A stretch of DNA of 64,000 bases from Planctomycetota bacterium (GCA_013112555.1 JABFGK010000002.1:1240001-1304000), one strand, 5' to 3'. Positions 36,776 to 46,310 are shown, numbered from the stretch's first letter. The notes: generated from the letters alone by a model not told the origin. A program made the numbers and translations.

Positions 36776-39766
36776 ATGATACAGAACAACGATACCCACA
36801 CCATGATTCAGATCCCCTCACAATCCGTCCGGTCGATGCCACGAGGGAACCGTTCTCGCGTCGGTCGGATGTTTACACTGTCATCCGGCCTCGCACTGTG
36901 TGCGCTGGCACTGCTTCCGATTCCGTATGAAACCGGGCCGATGTCATTTGGTCTGGTTGCCACGGCCAGCGCTCAGGAGCAGGGTGTTCCGGTGCGTCGG
37001 CCGGCAACCCGGAACCCGCGTGCCCAGGAGCAGGCGACGGGTCAGGAAGAAGAGATCGAGCCGTTGTTCGGCGGGAATGAGTCGGGAGACAATCTGTTCG
37101 GTGAACCGACCGAAGGCCAGGAGCAGGATTCCTCTGCCGGGCAGGATGAGGGCAATGTATTCGGCGAGACCGGCTCGGACGGCACGCTCTTTATGCCGCC
37201 GGACGACCCAAATACAGATCCCGATGAACTCGTTACGGTGGCCCTCAACGACGTTCCGGTCGAACGACTCGTGATGCAGATCAGTGAGTGGACCGGGAAG
37301 CCGGTCTTCAAGCATCAGAATATTGCCAGCAAGCGCATTACGCTTGTGAATCCCGAGCAGATGCCAAAGAGCGAAGCGCTGAATCTGTTGTGTATTGCTT
37401 TGTCCATGTATGACATCGGGGTCATCGATGTCGGGACGCATATTGCACTGATGGATATTCGCGACATTCAGCAGGTGGCCTGCCCGGTATTCGGGCCGCG
37501 TGCCGACATCATGTCCCGGACCGATACCGGGATGATTGGCGAGAAGATTTTTCAGATCGTCAACGGCAACGCCAAGGCGATCAGCGACCAGTTGCAGCAA
37601 AAGCTCCTGCCGCGTGATGTGAACATTGCGATCAACGAAGAGAGCAATCAGATCGTCATTCGTTGGACGATCGACGTGCTGCAGCATGCCCAGGAAGTGA
37701 TTGATGAACTGGATGTCGCTGCGGTGCCGCTCGTACTCGAAACATTCCCGCTGCAGAACGCCCGGGCTGAGGACATTGCCAACGCGATCGTCGAGTTGTT
37801 CCAGGATGATGAGTCCGGGCAAGGCGGCTCAGGCGGCGGCGGTCTGTTCGGCGGGCGTGAGCAGTTGTTCCGTGATATGAGAAGAGGGCGCAATGACGAC
37901 AGCGGCGGCAGCCAGGGAATCCGGACCACGGAACGCCTCAAAGTCACGTTTGATAATCGACAGAACTCGGTGACGGTGCTGGCGGAAAGGGCGATCGTCG
38001 ACCAGATTCGTGAACACATCGAAAACCGGTGGGATCTCGCAGCCCCGGCTGCAGCGCAGATGATCTATGACGTGCAGTATCACGATGCGGTGATCGTCAA
38101 GGAGATTATTGATAACACACTGGCCGGCGGTGACCAGCAACTTGGCACGATCGGGTCCCAGCCGCAAAGCCGCGGGAACTTCCGCAATCTGGGTCGACCG
38201 ACGCAGCAGGGCTCGGCCGATGAAACGACCGGCCTCCATCCGTTGGCCGGGCTCGTTTCGGTCCAGGCTGATGAAAATAAGAATCGGCTCATCCTGATTG
38301 CTCGCTCGAAAGAGCAGCTCGAACAGTTGCTGGCGCTGGTCAAGGCGATTGATCAGCCGGCCTCCAATACGGTGCCCGAGCTTGTCGAACTTGTGTATGC
38401 CGATGCGTGGAATCTGTCCGACATTCTGAACGTGATTCTGGCCCGCGAAGGCGCCAGTGCACCGCTGAATCGGCCCAGCACGGACCTGACGGAGGGCGGG
38501 ATCGGCGATGATGAGGGCGGCGCCAGCGCGAGTTCCGCTTCGAGTGGCGGCGAGGCCGTTGACTTCCCCTGGCAGGGCGGCTCAGCAAGCCGGGATGAAA
38601 CCCGCAAGATCAGCCCCATGATCGGCGAAGTGCGCGTGGTGCCCTATGCCCAGCGCAACGCGCTGCTCGTCCTGGCCCCGCCGGAGCATCGGACCTCGGT
38701 GCTCGAACTCATTGACCGGCTCGACCAGCCCGGTCGCCAGGTGATGATCCAAGCCATCATTGCCGAGATCAGTGACGAAGCGCTGACCGAACTCGGCTTC
38801 CGCTGGGGCGGCAGCGATGTCGGATCAAGCAGCAGTACTGACAATTTGATCAGCAGCAACGCGAACGTCACCGGCACCAAGAACAACCTGCTCGAATCGC
38901 TGTTTGACATCTCGACGCTTGAGGTCGGTGTCAACCTGACCGGGATCCTGCAACTGCTGCGACGTGATGCACGCAGCAACATTCTGTCCACGCCGAAGAT
39001 CACCACGTCGGATAACGAGGAGGCCATCTTCTTCGACGGCCAGGATGTCCCGTTCATCACCGATTCCCAGACGAACAATCTCGGCCAGTTGGTCCAGAGT
39101 TTCGATTACAAGGAAGTCGGGATTCGGCTGGCAACGCGGCCGCATATCACGAAGGAAGGGAATGTCGACCTGCGTGTCGATCTGCAGTTGGCCAGTGTGG
39201 TGCAGGGGCAGACGTTGTTCGGCGGGCTGATCCTCGACAAGCGGACGACGAGCACCAAGATCACGGTCCGCGACGGCCAGACCGTCGTGATCAGCGGCAT
39301 TGTGAAGGACCAGATGAGTGAGATCATCCGAAAGGTACCCATCATCGGGGACATTCCGCTGATCGGCCACCTGTTCCGCAGCAAGTCATACACGAACGAG
39401 AAGACGCAGATCGTAGCCTTCATTCGCCCGATCGTGCTTGAAAACGTCGATGTGCTGGACAACACGAACACGTCGGACCACGATGTGCTCCGGAAACTTG
39501 ATTATGATCCGGATATGCAGTCCGACTATGGGCAGGCGGCATCGGACGAAATGCAGGCCCTGCCCAGCGCCGACACGAACAATGCGGACACGGGCGCGGG
39601 TGGCCCAACGTCTTCGGCAACGACCGAGCAGGATACCGCGAACCCGGACGATAAAGACGGCGGCTGGTGGTGGTCTTCAAACTCGCAGCGGGCACACGAG
39701 GAGGCAGCGGCTTCCAAAGAATCCTCGACGAAGTCCGGATCCGTGTCCGAGGTCACCACGCGCTGA
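36776..39766 (+). CDS. gspD: Type II secretion secretin GspD
   Basis: The roughly 996-residue protein has a late signal peptide (hydrophobic stretch at about 38-55, likely cleavage ASA-Q). A low-complexity region with PLFGGNES, DNLFGEPT, NVFGETG and GTLFMPP comes next, followed by N-domains and the secretin core. The core has VPFITDSQTNNLG, the GLILDKRTTSTKITVRDGQTVVISGIV gate region and VPIIGDIPLIGHLFRSK. It forms the outer membrane channel. The tail is Ser/Asp-rich without an S-domain I can recognise. Start is uncertain: 36776, 36803 and 36839 are all possible and none has a good ribosome binding site. Confidence 0.93.
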   Translation: MIQNNDTHTMIQIPSQSVRSMPRGNRSRVGRMFTLSSGLALCALALLPIPYETGPMSFGLVATASAQEQGVPVRRPATRNPRAQEQATGQEEEIEPLFGGNESGDNLFGEPTEGQEQDSSAGQDEGNVFGETGSDGTLFMPPDDPNTDPDELVTVALNDVPVERLVMQISEWTGKPVFKHQNIASKRITLVNPEQMPKSEALNLLCIALSMYDIGVIDVGTHIALMDIRDIQQVACPVFGPRADIMSRTDTGMIGEKIFQIVNGNAKAISDQLQQKLLPRDVNIAINEESNQIVIRWTIDVLQHAQEVIDELDVAAVPLVLETFPLQNARAEDIANAIVELFQDDESGQGGSGGGGLFGGREQLFRDMRRGRNDDSGGSQGIRTTERLKVTFDNRQNSVTVLAERAIVDQIREHIENRWDLAAPAAAQMIYDVQYHDAVIVKEIIDNTLAGGDQQLGTIGSQPQSRGNFRNLGRPTQQGSADETTGLHPLAGLVSVQADENKNRLILIARSKEQLEQLLALVKAIDQPASNTVPELVELVYADAWNLSDILNVILAREGASAPLNRPSTDLTEGGIGDDEGGASASSASSGGEAVDFPWQGGSASRDETRKISPMIGEVRVVPYAQRNALLVLAPPEHRTSVLELIDRLDQPGRQVMIQAIIAEISDEALTELGFRWGGSDVGSSSSTDNLISSNANVTGTKNNLLESLFDISTLEVGVNLTGILQLLRRDARSNILSTPKITTSDNEEAIFFDGQDVPFITDSQTNNLGQLVQSFDYKEVGIRLATRPHITKEGNVDLRVDLQLASVVQGQTLFGGLILDKRTTSTKITVRDGQTVVISGIVKDQMSEIIRKVPIIGDIPLIGHLFRSKSYTNEKTQIVAFIRPIVLENVDVLDNTNTSDHDVLRKLDYDPDMQSDYGQAASDEMQALPSADTNNADTGAGGPTSSATTEQDTANPDDKDGGWWWSSNSQRAHEEAAASKESSTKSGSVSEVTTR

Positions 39767-39897
39767 GCCAACCGGCTGTCGAGCGTCCGGTACCGGCCGA
39801 CCTCGGCGTGCGAGTGCGCCAACAATAGGGTAACGAGGTCTGTGGTGGACCAGTGCGCTCTACTCTCTCTTTCCCCCCCGGCCACTGACAGCGGAGA

Positions 39898-41394
39898 ATG
39901 CCCGTGACACGGACGGTTCACAAGACGGTTCCTTATCTCTTGATTCACTGCGGGATCCTGTGCGGACTCGTGACATCAGGATGCGTGACGGAAGTTCGGC
40001 CGGTCTCATCGCAACAGCCGGGGGTCACGTATGCCGAGTCCGGGGGGCGGCGGACCGATCAAGAGTTCGACCCGAGCACGATCAACTGGAAGCCGGCGTT
40101 TTCCGCTGAGGAGCATGCACAACAGCAGCAGGAGTTGCGACAGCAACGGGATGCCCAGGCACAACGGAACCAGGCAGTACGATCAGGGTCGCAGCAGCAG
40201 GCCGGCGGCGCGCAGTCTGACCAGTGGGGGGATGAGGTCGATGAAAACGCCGACATCCCGCTGTATGGCAACGCCGACGACACACCGTCGAGACCGTCAC
40301 AGTATGAACTGGACACGTCGTATGTAGCAGCCGGCGTCGCGCCGATGGGGAGTGTTGCCTGGAATGGGCGGTCGATCCCGTTGGCCAGGCCGAGCGGAGG
40401 CTATGTTGCCATCCAGTCCGGTGCCCTGACCCCGTGGAATATCGCGCTGGCCAAGCCGGGTGCAGGCGGGCTGCCGCCGACGAGCATTCACATCTACCAG
40501 ATCGTCTCACAGGAGTTGTCAGACCGCCCGGTGCTCTATCAAAAGCACTGGCTTGAGGACGTCGGTATTCTCGGCCGGTGCGCCGATGACTGGGGATTCC
40601 TCATTGAGGCCCCGCAGCCGGACGGCTCGCGCTGGATCGGGAAGGTGAGTTGGGAGACGGGCGATATTGCATGGCTCGTCAAGGATGAGTATGTGAACGC
40701 CTTTGCGTCCATGGCGCCGGACGGCCGGCTCGTGTGGAGTCGGCGACAGGTCAACAGCCCCTCATTCGACCTGGCCGTCGAACTGCCGGGCGGGCAGGTG
40801 GCCACGGCCCCACATAACAACGGTATGTGGCTCATGCCGTCGTGGTCCTGCGATGGGAATCTGGTGTTTTCCTTCTATCTCACGCCGAACAGTGAACTTG
40901 GTGTTGCCGCACTTGACTCCGGCCGTGGGCCGGACCGGCTCGGGACACCGATCGGTTCCCGTTTGTTGATCGACAACGGCGTGCCCGGCGATGCCTATGA
41001 CGCTGCGATTGGGATTCCCTATCCCACGGCCCCGGACGGTTCGCCACGGTTCCTGTTTTATCACCCTGGCCTCGCATTCCGTCGCGTGTGCCTGTTTGAC
41101 CCCTTTGTTGATGGGATCACGTATTACAAGGCACGGACCGGTGCCGGCGGGTGGTACAACAGTTCGAACGTGCTGGTGTGTTCATCGGATCACATGTACC
41201 TGCAGAGCGCCGAAGCCGGCTCGAAGGCGACGGAGTTGATGGCCGGGCCGTACCTGGCGATCCCGACGAGCCCGCCGGATCAGCCGTATCTGCTGCTGGC
41301 ACCGAGTTCGGACCGTTCCGACCGGGCCATGCTGCTGCTGATGCAGTTAGTTGATTCGGGCCGAGTGGAGCACGAGGGCGTCGTGGGCCGGTGA
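39898..41394 (+). CDS. Putative lipoprotein of unknown function downstream of gspD
   Basis: The 498-residue protein has an export signal with a possible lipobox (VTSGC). A Gln-rich helix comes next (about 70-105, AQQQQELRQQRD), then a 380-residue beta-rich region with repeats such as GRLVWSRRQ and GNLVFSFYLTPNSELGVAALD, suggesting a beta-propeller. No family recognised. Its place right after gspD suggests a role with the secretion machine (for example pilotin or substrate handling), but that is inference. A GGAG site precedes both ATG 39898 and GTG 39904. Confidence 0.7.
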   Translation: MPVTRTVHKTVPYLLIHCGILCGLVTSGCVTEVRPVSSQQPGVTYAESGGRRTDQEFDPSTINWKPAFSAEEHAQQQQELRQQRDAQAQRNQAVRSGSQQQAGGAQSDQWGDEVDENADIPLYGNADDTPSRPSQYELDTSYVAAGVAPMGSVAWNGRSIPLARPSGGYVAIQSGALTPWNIALAKPGAGGLPPTSIHIYQIVSQELSDRPVLYQKHWLEDVGILGRCADDWGFLIEAPQPDGSRWIGKVSWETGDIAWLVKDEYVNAFASMAPDGRLVWSRRQVNSPSFDLAVELPGGQVATAPHNNGMWLMPSWSCDGNLVFSFYLTPNSELGVAALDSGRGPDRLGTPIGSRLLIDNGVPGDAYDAAIGIPYPTAPDGSPRFLFYHPGLAFRRVCLFDPFVDGITYYKARTGAGGWYNSSNVLVCSSDHMYLQSAEAGSKATELMAGPYLAIPTSPPDQPYLLLAPSSDRSDRAMLLLMQLVDSGRVEHEGVVGR

Positions 41395-41397
41395 CAT

Positions 41398-42903
41398 TCA
41401 TTCACGATGTTCTGATGGGTCTGCGTGTTCTGCCTGGGCCTTGATCCCCTTCAACATCCCACGAAAGACATAGCCGTGAAATGGGTACACTGCTGCCCAG
41501 TAGAGCAGGCCGAGCAATCCGCGCGGCCGAAAGCGGGCGGTCTGTGTCAGTTCTGTTAATGGTTCATTTGTATCCTCATCCGATGTGACTTCGAACGTCA
41601 GCATCGCTTCGCCCGGCAACTTCATTTCCGCGCGCAGGCTCAATGATCGGTTCTGGGTGACGTCCGTCACGCGCCAGAAGTCGAGCGCATCCCCGTAGCT
41701 GATGTGTTCGGTGTGTCGCCGCCCACGGCGCAGGCCCGGCCCGCCAACGAGGCGATCCAGCCACCCGCGGATCCGCCACAGAACGTCGGCGGCATAGTAC
41801 CCGTGCCCGCCTCCCACCCGGCACAGTGCCCGGAAGACGGCCGGCGCATCGGCATTGATGGCAATCGTCCGCCGATCAACGAACACCGTCCCGCCGGCCC
41901 AATCCGGGTCGCCGGGGATCAGCCCGGCATCCGACCAGGATGTCTCGACCTCATCGGACTCTACACGGCTCAGTGCCGCTTCGATGGCCTGTTGAACCGT
42001 GAGCAAGTCCTGCGGCATCAGCCGGGCAGCCTCATCATCCCGACAGACCACACGGTTACGCAGGCCCTCGGCCAGCGGTCGAGCAATGCGACGATCGAGC
42101 GGGGTGACGAGATGAATCCAGAGCGAACTGAGTTTCGGCGTCAGGACCGGGACCGGAATGATCCAGCGGCGCGGCAGCCCCCTGGCGCTGGCCATGATCT
42201 CCATCAGTTGGCGGTACGTCACCACGTCCGGCCCGCCGATATCGAGCGTGCGCCCAATCGTGTCTGGTACGTCGAGGCAGTGCACCAGGTAATGCAGTAC
42301 GTTGCGCACGGCGATCGGCTGACTCTCGGTGCTGACCCACTTCGGCGTGATCATCACCGGCAGCCGTTCGACGAGATAGCGCAGGATTTCGAACGAGGCT
42401 GATCCGGAGCCGATGATCATGGCTGCCCGCAAGACGGTCACCGGCACCGGGCCGGAAGCAAGTTCATGCTCGACCTGTCGGCGTGATGACAGGTGCTCGC
42501 TGAGGCCGGCCCCGGTCTCTCCCAGGCCGCCGAGGTAGATGATCCGCGACAGGCCGCTTGCGCCGGCACACCGGGCAAACGTTTGCGCCAGATGCGCATC
42601 AGTATCCGCATACTCCTTGCCGGACACGACCATCGAATGCACGAGGTAGTACGCTGCCCCGCAGCCGTGCATTGCCGCGTTGAGTGACGATTCATCGCCT
42701 GCATCCCCGGCCACGATCTCAACGTCATCCCGGCCGGCCCAGGGTCTGGTCTTGAGTTTGCCCGGGTTGCGTGCCATGCATCGAACCCGATAGCCCGCTT
42801 CAAGCAATCGGACGACCAGCCGCCCGCCGATGTAGCCGCTGGCACCGGTGACGAGGATCGGCTGGGTGTCATTGGCCGAGGATGTGGCTGCGCGGGTCAC
42901 CAT
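41398..42903 (-). CDS. NAD(P)-binding short-chain dehydrogenase-like protein with C-terminal DUF2867 domain
   Basis: The N-terminal Rossmann domain has VTGASGYIGGRLVVRLL and the layout of atypical SDR/NmrA-like proteins (about 15-310). The C-terminal 170 residues match DUF2867, ending GLLGLLYWAAVYPFHGYVFRGML with a hydrophobic helix. Fusions of this kind are widespread, often near light- or stress-response genes, but their reaction is not established. It converges with the preceding lipoprotein gene with only 3 bases between stop codons. Confidence 0.88.
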   Translation of the reverse strand: MVTRAATSSANDTQPILVTGASGYIGGRLVVRLLEAGYRVRCMARNPGKLKTRPWAGRDDVEIVAGDAGDESSLNAAMHGCGAAYYLVHSMVVSGKEYADTDAHLAQTFARCAGASGLSRIIYLGGLGETGAGLSEHLSSRRQVEHELASGPVPVTVLRAAMIIGSGSASFEILRYLVERLPVMITPKWVSTESQPIAVRNVLHYLVHCLDVPDTIGRTLDIGGPDVVTYRQLMEIMASARGLPRRWIIPVPVLTPKLSSLWIHLVTPLDRRIARPLAEGLRNRVVCRDDEAARLMPQDLLTVQQAIEAALSRVESDEVETSWSDAGLIPGDPDWAGGTVFVDRRTIAINADAPAVFRALCRVGGGHGYYAADVLWRIRGWLDRLVGGPGLRRGRRHTEHISYGDALDFWRVTDVTQNRSLSLRAEMKLPGEAMLTFEVTSDEDTNEPLTELTQTARFRPRGLLGLLYWAAVYPFHGYVFRGMLKGIKAQAEHADPSEHRE

Positions 42904-42955
42904 GTCAGGGCACTCCGGGGTCAGCGGTTCAGTGCATCATACGCGATACGAAATC

Positions 42956-42983
42956 GGCACCCCCCACGTCAGCAGAGGGTGCC
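42956..42983 (-). terminator. Possible terminator of the fasciclin-DUF378 unit
   Basis: GGCACCC and GGGTGCC pair perfectly (7 bp) around a 14-base loop, followed on the minus strand by GATTTCG. The long loop and short T-run make it weak. Confidence 0.3.
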
Positions 42984-43031
42984 GGGTGTGATTGGATACG
43001 GTGCAATCCAACCACGATGAAGCACGAAGGG

Positions 43032-43268
43032 TTAGGCCGTTGCGTGGGCCGGTGTCATTCGGACTCCCCACCGCCCCTGGATCGACTTGATTGACACGAT
43101 CTGGTAGATCGCTGCCAGGCCGACGAGGGCGTAGACTATTTTGGCAAGGATGGCCGTGTTCCCGCCCAGCAGGGTGGCGACCAGGTCAAACTCTGCCACG
43201 CCCCACAAGCCCCAGTTCAGTCCACCGACCACGAGTAAGATGGCCACGAGTACGTCGAGAATCTTCAT
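43032..43268 (-). CDS. DUF378 family small membrane protein
   Basis: The 78-residue protein has two hydrophobic helices and the DUF378 signature GGLNWGLWGVAEFDLVATLLGG. Function in bacteria is unknown. AAAGGAT lies seven bases before the ATG. It follows the fasciclin gene by 44 bases on the same strand and is probably co-transcribed. Confidence 0.92.
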   Translation of the reverse strand: MKILDVLVAILLVVGGLNWGLWGVAEFDLVATLLGGNTAILAKIVYALVGLAAIYQIVSIKSIQGRWGVRMTPAHATA

Positions 43269-43312
43269 TGTTCTATCCTTTCAGGGATGTTCGCTTCACA
43301 GGAGTCAGGCAG

Positions 43313-44344
43313 TCAGTTGCCCACCGGCAGGATGACGCGGTCGATGACATGCACCACGCCGTTCGAGGCGCTCAGGTCGCTGGCGATGATGGAGGCCCCG
43401 TCAACGGTGAGCCGACCGTCCTTGATTGCGATCATCACCTCGGAGCCTTGCAGCGTCATGGGAGACTTCGCAGCCACCGCGTCGGCAGCGTACACGCGAC
43501 CGGAGACGATGTGGTACTTGAGGATGGCAGCCAACTGATGCTTGTTCTCAGGCTTGAGCAGTGTCTCAACCGTCCCCTTCGGCAACTTCGCAAAGGCCTC
43601 GTCGGTCGGGGCAAACACGGTCAGCGGGCTGTCACCGGTCAGGGCGTCAACCAACCCGGCTGCCTTGGCAGCGGCCAGCAGCGTCTTGAACGTTCCGGCT
43701 TTACCGGCGACGTCGGCAATGGTGTGGTCGGTCGGCAGGATGACGCGGTCAATCACGTGAATCACGCCGTTGCTGCAATCGAGGTCGGCCGTGGTCACGG
43801 TCGCGCCGGAGACCATGACCGAGCCCTTATGCTGATTGAAGTTCACCCGCTGACCGTTCAGGGTGACTGCGCCACCGGCGCGAGTCACATCGGTGGACTC
43901 AAGGCGATCGCCGACGACGTGGTAGGTCAGAATGGCGGCCAGTTTGTCACGGTTCTCGGGCTTGAGCAGCATCTCGACGGTCCCGGCCGGCAACGCCGCA
44001 AAAGCGTCATCCGTCGGTGCAAAGACGGTAAACGGGCCGTCGCCTTCGAGTGCATCAACGAGGTTGGCAGCCTGCAATGCAGCCACCAGCGTCGTGAATG
44101 AGCCGCTCGAGATCGCAGTATCCACGATGGAGGGCCGCTCGGTTTCGCCGGTCATGGCCGTAGTGGCGCTCAACAGGGCCATCGAGGCCGGCGTCCCGTT
44201 CGTGTTCGTGTGCGTTGCTTCGGCACGCTGCTGCTGTGTCTTCAAGGTGGTGCCGCACTGGCCCATCGCTGAAGAGGTTGTGCCAAGCAGAAGTGAACCG
44301 ATGGCAGTGGTGACGGTCAGTGACGTGCGTGAGTTCTGAAACAT
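43313..44344 (-). CDS. Exported protein with two fasciclin (FAS1) domains
   Basis: The 343-residue protein has a signal peptide (about 1-27) and two FAS1 domains (about 70-205 and 210-343). Each has the TVFAPTDxAFAxLP and (N)[12 protein letters not shown] motifs. The two domains are nearly equal in length, indicating internal duplication. FAS1 proteins mediate adhesion and are sometimes induced by singlet oxygen or light in bacteria. GAGAGGAC upstream of ATG 44344 supports this start; the frame is open to 44383. Confidence 0.93.
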   Translation of the reverse strand: MFQNSRTSLTVTTAIGSLLLGTTSSAMGQCGTTLKTQQQRAEATHTNTNGTPASMALLSATTAMTGETERPSIVDTAISSGSFTTLVAALQAANLVDALEGDGPFTVFAPTDDAFAALPAGTVEMLLKPENRDKLAAILTYHVVGDRLESTDVTRAGGAVTLNGQRVNFNQHKGSVMVSGATVTTADLDCSNGVIHVIDRVILPTDHTIADVAGKAGTFKTLLAAAKAAGLVDALTGDSPLTVFAPTDEAFAKLPKGTVETLLKPENKHQLAAILKYHIVSGRVYAADAVAAKSPMTLQGSEVMIAIKDGRLTVDGASIIASDLSASNGVVHVIDRVILPVGN

Positions 44345-44455
44345 TTCAAATGTCCTCTCTGGAGTTCGTGTTTTGATGAACACGTGTGTGTCTGTGCGTC
44401 ATCGTGTGAGTGTGTGACGCGAATGTGAAGGATGAAACGAGGAATCCGGGTCAAC

Positions 44456-45169
44456 TCAGTGACCCGGAAGAAGGAGTGACAGTGCTTCACGGCGTGCCTC
44501 GGGGTCAGCCCGAAAGATGCCGCGTGATTCGGTCGTGGTCATGGAGGAGCAGCACTTCTGAGCGCCGCGCATCTTCATGCAGAAGTGCTCGGCTTCGACG
44601 ATCACCATGACGCCGGCCGGGTCCAGGTGGGCCATCAGGGCGTCAGCAATCTGGCACGTGAGGCGCTCCTGCAACTGCGGTCGGCGAGCAAAGACATCCA
44701 CGGTGCGGGCCAGTTTGGACAGCCCGACGACTCGGCCGTTGGCCGGGACATAGGCGATGTGGGCCTTGCCGGTGAACGGCAGCAGGTGGTGCTCGCACAG
44801 ACTGTGGAACTCGATGTCGCGCAGGACGACCGTGCCGGTGCCTTCATGCTCAAACTGACGGGCCAGGTGCTGGGCCGGGCTTTCATGCAGGCCGGCAAAG
44901 AGATCCCGATAGGCCCTGGCAACGCGGGCCGGTGTGTCCAACAGGCCTTCTCGCTGCGGGTCCTCACCCAGCGCCAGCAGAATCTCGCGGACCGCCGCCT
45001 CGATCCGAGGCAGGTCTGTGGCCGGCAATGAGCCTGCTGCACTCTGCCGGCTGCTATCGGCCGCCCCATTGGAGCGAGCCTGATGAGCCGAGATGCCGTT
45101 CGAGGGTGCCCATGAGCGGCCGTTCCCATTGGTTGCGTGTCTGCCTGTGTAGTGGTCGTCGAGTATCAT
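44456..45169 (-). CDS. folE: GTP cyclohydrolase I
   Basis: FolE converts GTP to dihydroneopterin triphosphate, the first step of folate and pterin synthesis. The protein is 237 residues long and has an extra low-complexity N-terminus of about 50 residues. Zinc ligands are visible in [10 protein letters not shown] (Cys, His) and HFCMKMRG (Cys). The following segment reads [13 protein letters not shown], where the common enzyme has RKPGSxTxTSxxRG; two extra cysteines replace Pro-Gly. AAGGGG upstream of ATG 45169 fixes the start. It is transcribed divergently from a CarH-like regulator. Confidence 0.95.
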   Translation of the reverse strand: MILDDHYTGRHATNGNGRSWAPSNGISAHQARSNGAADSSRQSAAGSLPATDLPRIEAAVREILLALGEDPQREGLLDTPARVARAYRDLFAGLHESPAQHLARQFEHEGTGTVVLRDIEFHSLCEHHLLPFTGKAHIAYVPANGRVVGLSKLARTVDVFARRPQLQERLTCQIADALMAHLDPAGVMVIVEAEHFCMKMRGAQKCCSSMTTTESRGIFRADPEARREALSLLLPGH

Positions 45170-45186
45170 GTCTGCCCCTTGTCTGG

Positions 45187-45220
45187 TTGATTTATCGTTC
45201 ATATCGTGCATAACGTGCAA
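45187..45220. promoter_or_regulatory. Overlapping divergent promoters of folE and the CarH-like gene with a direct-repeat box
   Basis: Plus strand: -35 TTGATT (45187-45192), 16-base spacer, -10 CATAAC (45209-45214). Minus strand: -35 TTGCAC (45215-45220), 18-base spacer, -10 GATAAA (45191-45196). The direct repeat CGTGCA-TAA-CGTGCA (45205-45219) covers the plus-strand -10 and the minus-strand -35. CarH-type regulators bind direct repeats, so this is a reasonable operator for control of both genes by the regulator. Confidence 0.5.
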
Positions 45221-45341
45221 ACCATACACTGTGGTTCGCCGAATGTCCAGAGGAAAAGATGTTTTTCCACATGAATATGGCGATGCCAGTGCCTCTGCAT
45301 GGCTGGAAAGCCTCACTGACGGGTCAGAAAGGGCAGTTTTG

Positions 45342-46268
45342 ATGTTTGACGACGTTTGGACTGGAAAACGGGCAAATCGTTCGAACAATGGGTGGATGAG
45401 AACGTTTTTGTCACCAAAGGAGTTGGCCCGAGCAGTCGGCGTGAGCGAATCGTCCATTAAGCGATGGGCTGATGATGACCGTCTGCGCGTGGTCAGGACG
45501 GCAGGGGGGCATCGTCGGATCGCGCGGCAGGAGGCGGTTCGCTTTGTCCGCGATTCGCATCTGAGTGTGGTGGAGCCGGCGCTGCTCGGGTTGCCCGATA
45601 GTGTGCGCGATGCTGCAGGACTGCCTCCGGATGCGGAGTTGCCACAGCGGCTGTATGACCTGCTGTACGACGGCCACCTCGAAGCGGCCCGTGGGATGAT
45701 CCTGTCCTCATATATGCAGGGGGCGGCGGTTGCCAGGCTGTGTGATCAGATCGTCGGCCCGACGATGCACCGGATCGGGACCATCTGGGAGCATCGGGAT
45801 GAGGGAGTTTTCATCGAGCACCGGGCGACGGACACCGTCATCCAGGCACTCAGCGAACTTCGTTTGATGCTTGAGGAGCCGGCTGAGAATGCACCGATTG
45901 CGATCGGCGGGGCTTTGAGTGGCGACCCGTATGTGTTACCGACGCTGATGGCAGCGGTGGTGTTGTCCGAGGCAGGGTTCAAAGTTGTCAACCTCGGGGC
46001 TGAGACGCCTGTCTCGGCACTGGCCCACGGGGTCGAGCAATATGCTCCCGGTTTGGTCTGGTTGAGTCTGAGTGTGACTGCGGAGAGTCCGACACCGGTG
46101 CTGGATGAGATCGTGGAGTTGGCACGGGAGTTGGAATCACGGTCCGTGCCATTGGTGATCGGTGGTCGGGGGGTGCGCTCATTGCGACACCCGTTGCCGG
46201 CCGGCTGTGTCGAGATGGCATCGATGTCGGAACTGGCAGCGTTTTCGCGTGGGTTGATCAGTCGGTGA
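45342..46268 (+). CDS. CarH/LitR-like transcriptional regulator with a degenerate cobalamin-binding domain
   Basis: The 308-residue protein has an excisionase/MerR-type helix-turn-helix ([21 protein letters not shown], about 20-65), a four-helix cap and a Rossmann-like B12-binding domain (about 185-308). The cap keeps the CarH signature W-x9-EH (Trp149, Glu159, His160). However, the residue after Trp is Glu, not His, and the DxHxxG/ExHxLG ligand motif reads DPYVLP (195-200), with Tyr in place of the cobalt-ligand His. AAAGGG eight bases upstream supports start 45342; ATG 45396 is possible. Confidence 0.85.
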   Translation: MFDDVWTGKRANRSNNGWMRTFLSPKELARAVGVSESSIKRWADDDRLRVVRTAGGHRRIARQEAVRFVRDSHLSVVEPALLGLPDSVRDAAGLPPDAELPQRLYDLLYDGHLEAARGMILSSYMQGAAVARLCDQIVGPTMHRIGTIWEHRDEGVFIEHRATDTVIQALSELRLMLEEPAENAPIAIGGALSGDPYVLPTLMAAVVLSEAGFKVVNLGAETPVSALAHGVEQYAPGLVWLSLSVTAESPTPVLDEIVELARELESRSVPLVIGGRGVRSLRHPLPAGCVEMASMSELAAFSRGLISR

Positions 46269-46310
46269 TCCGGGTGTTACTCCCGACCCCTTTTTCCCCT
46301 CATTCAAAAC

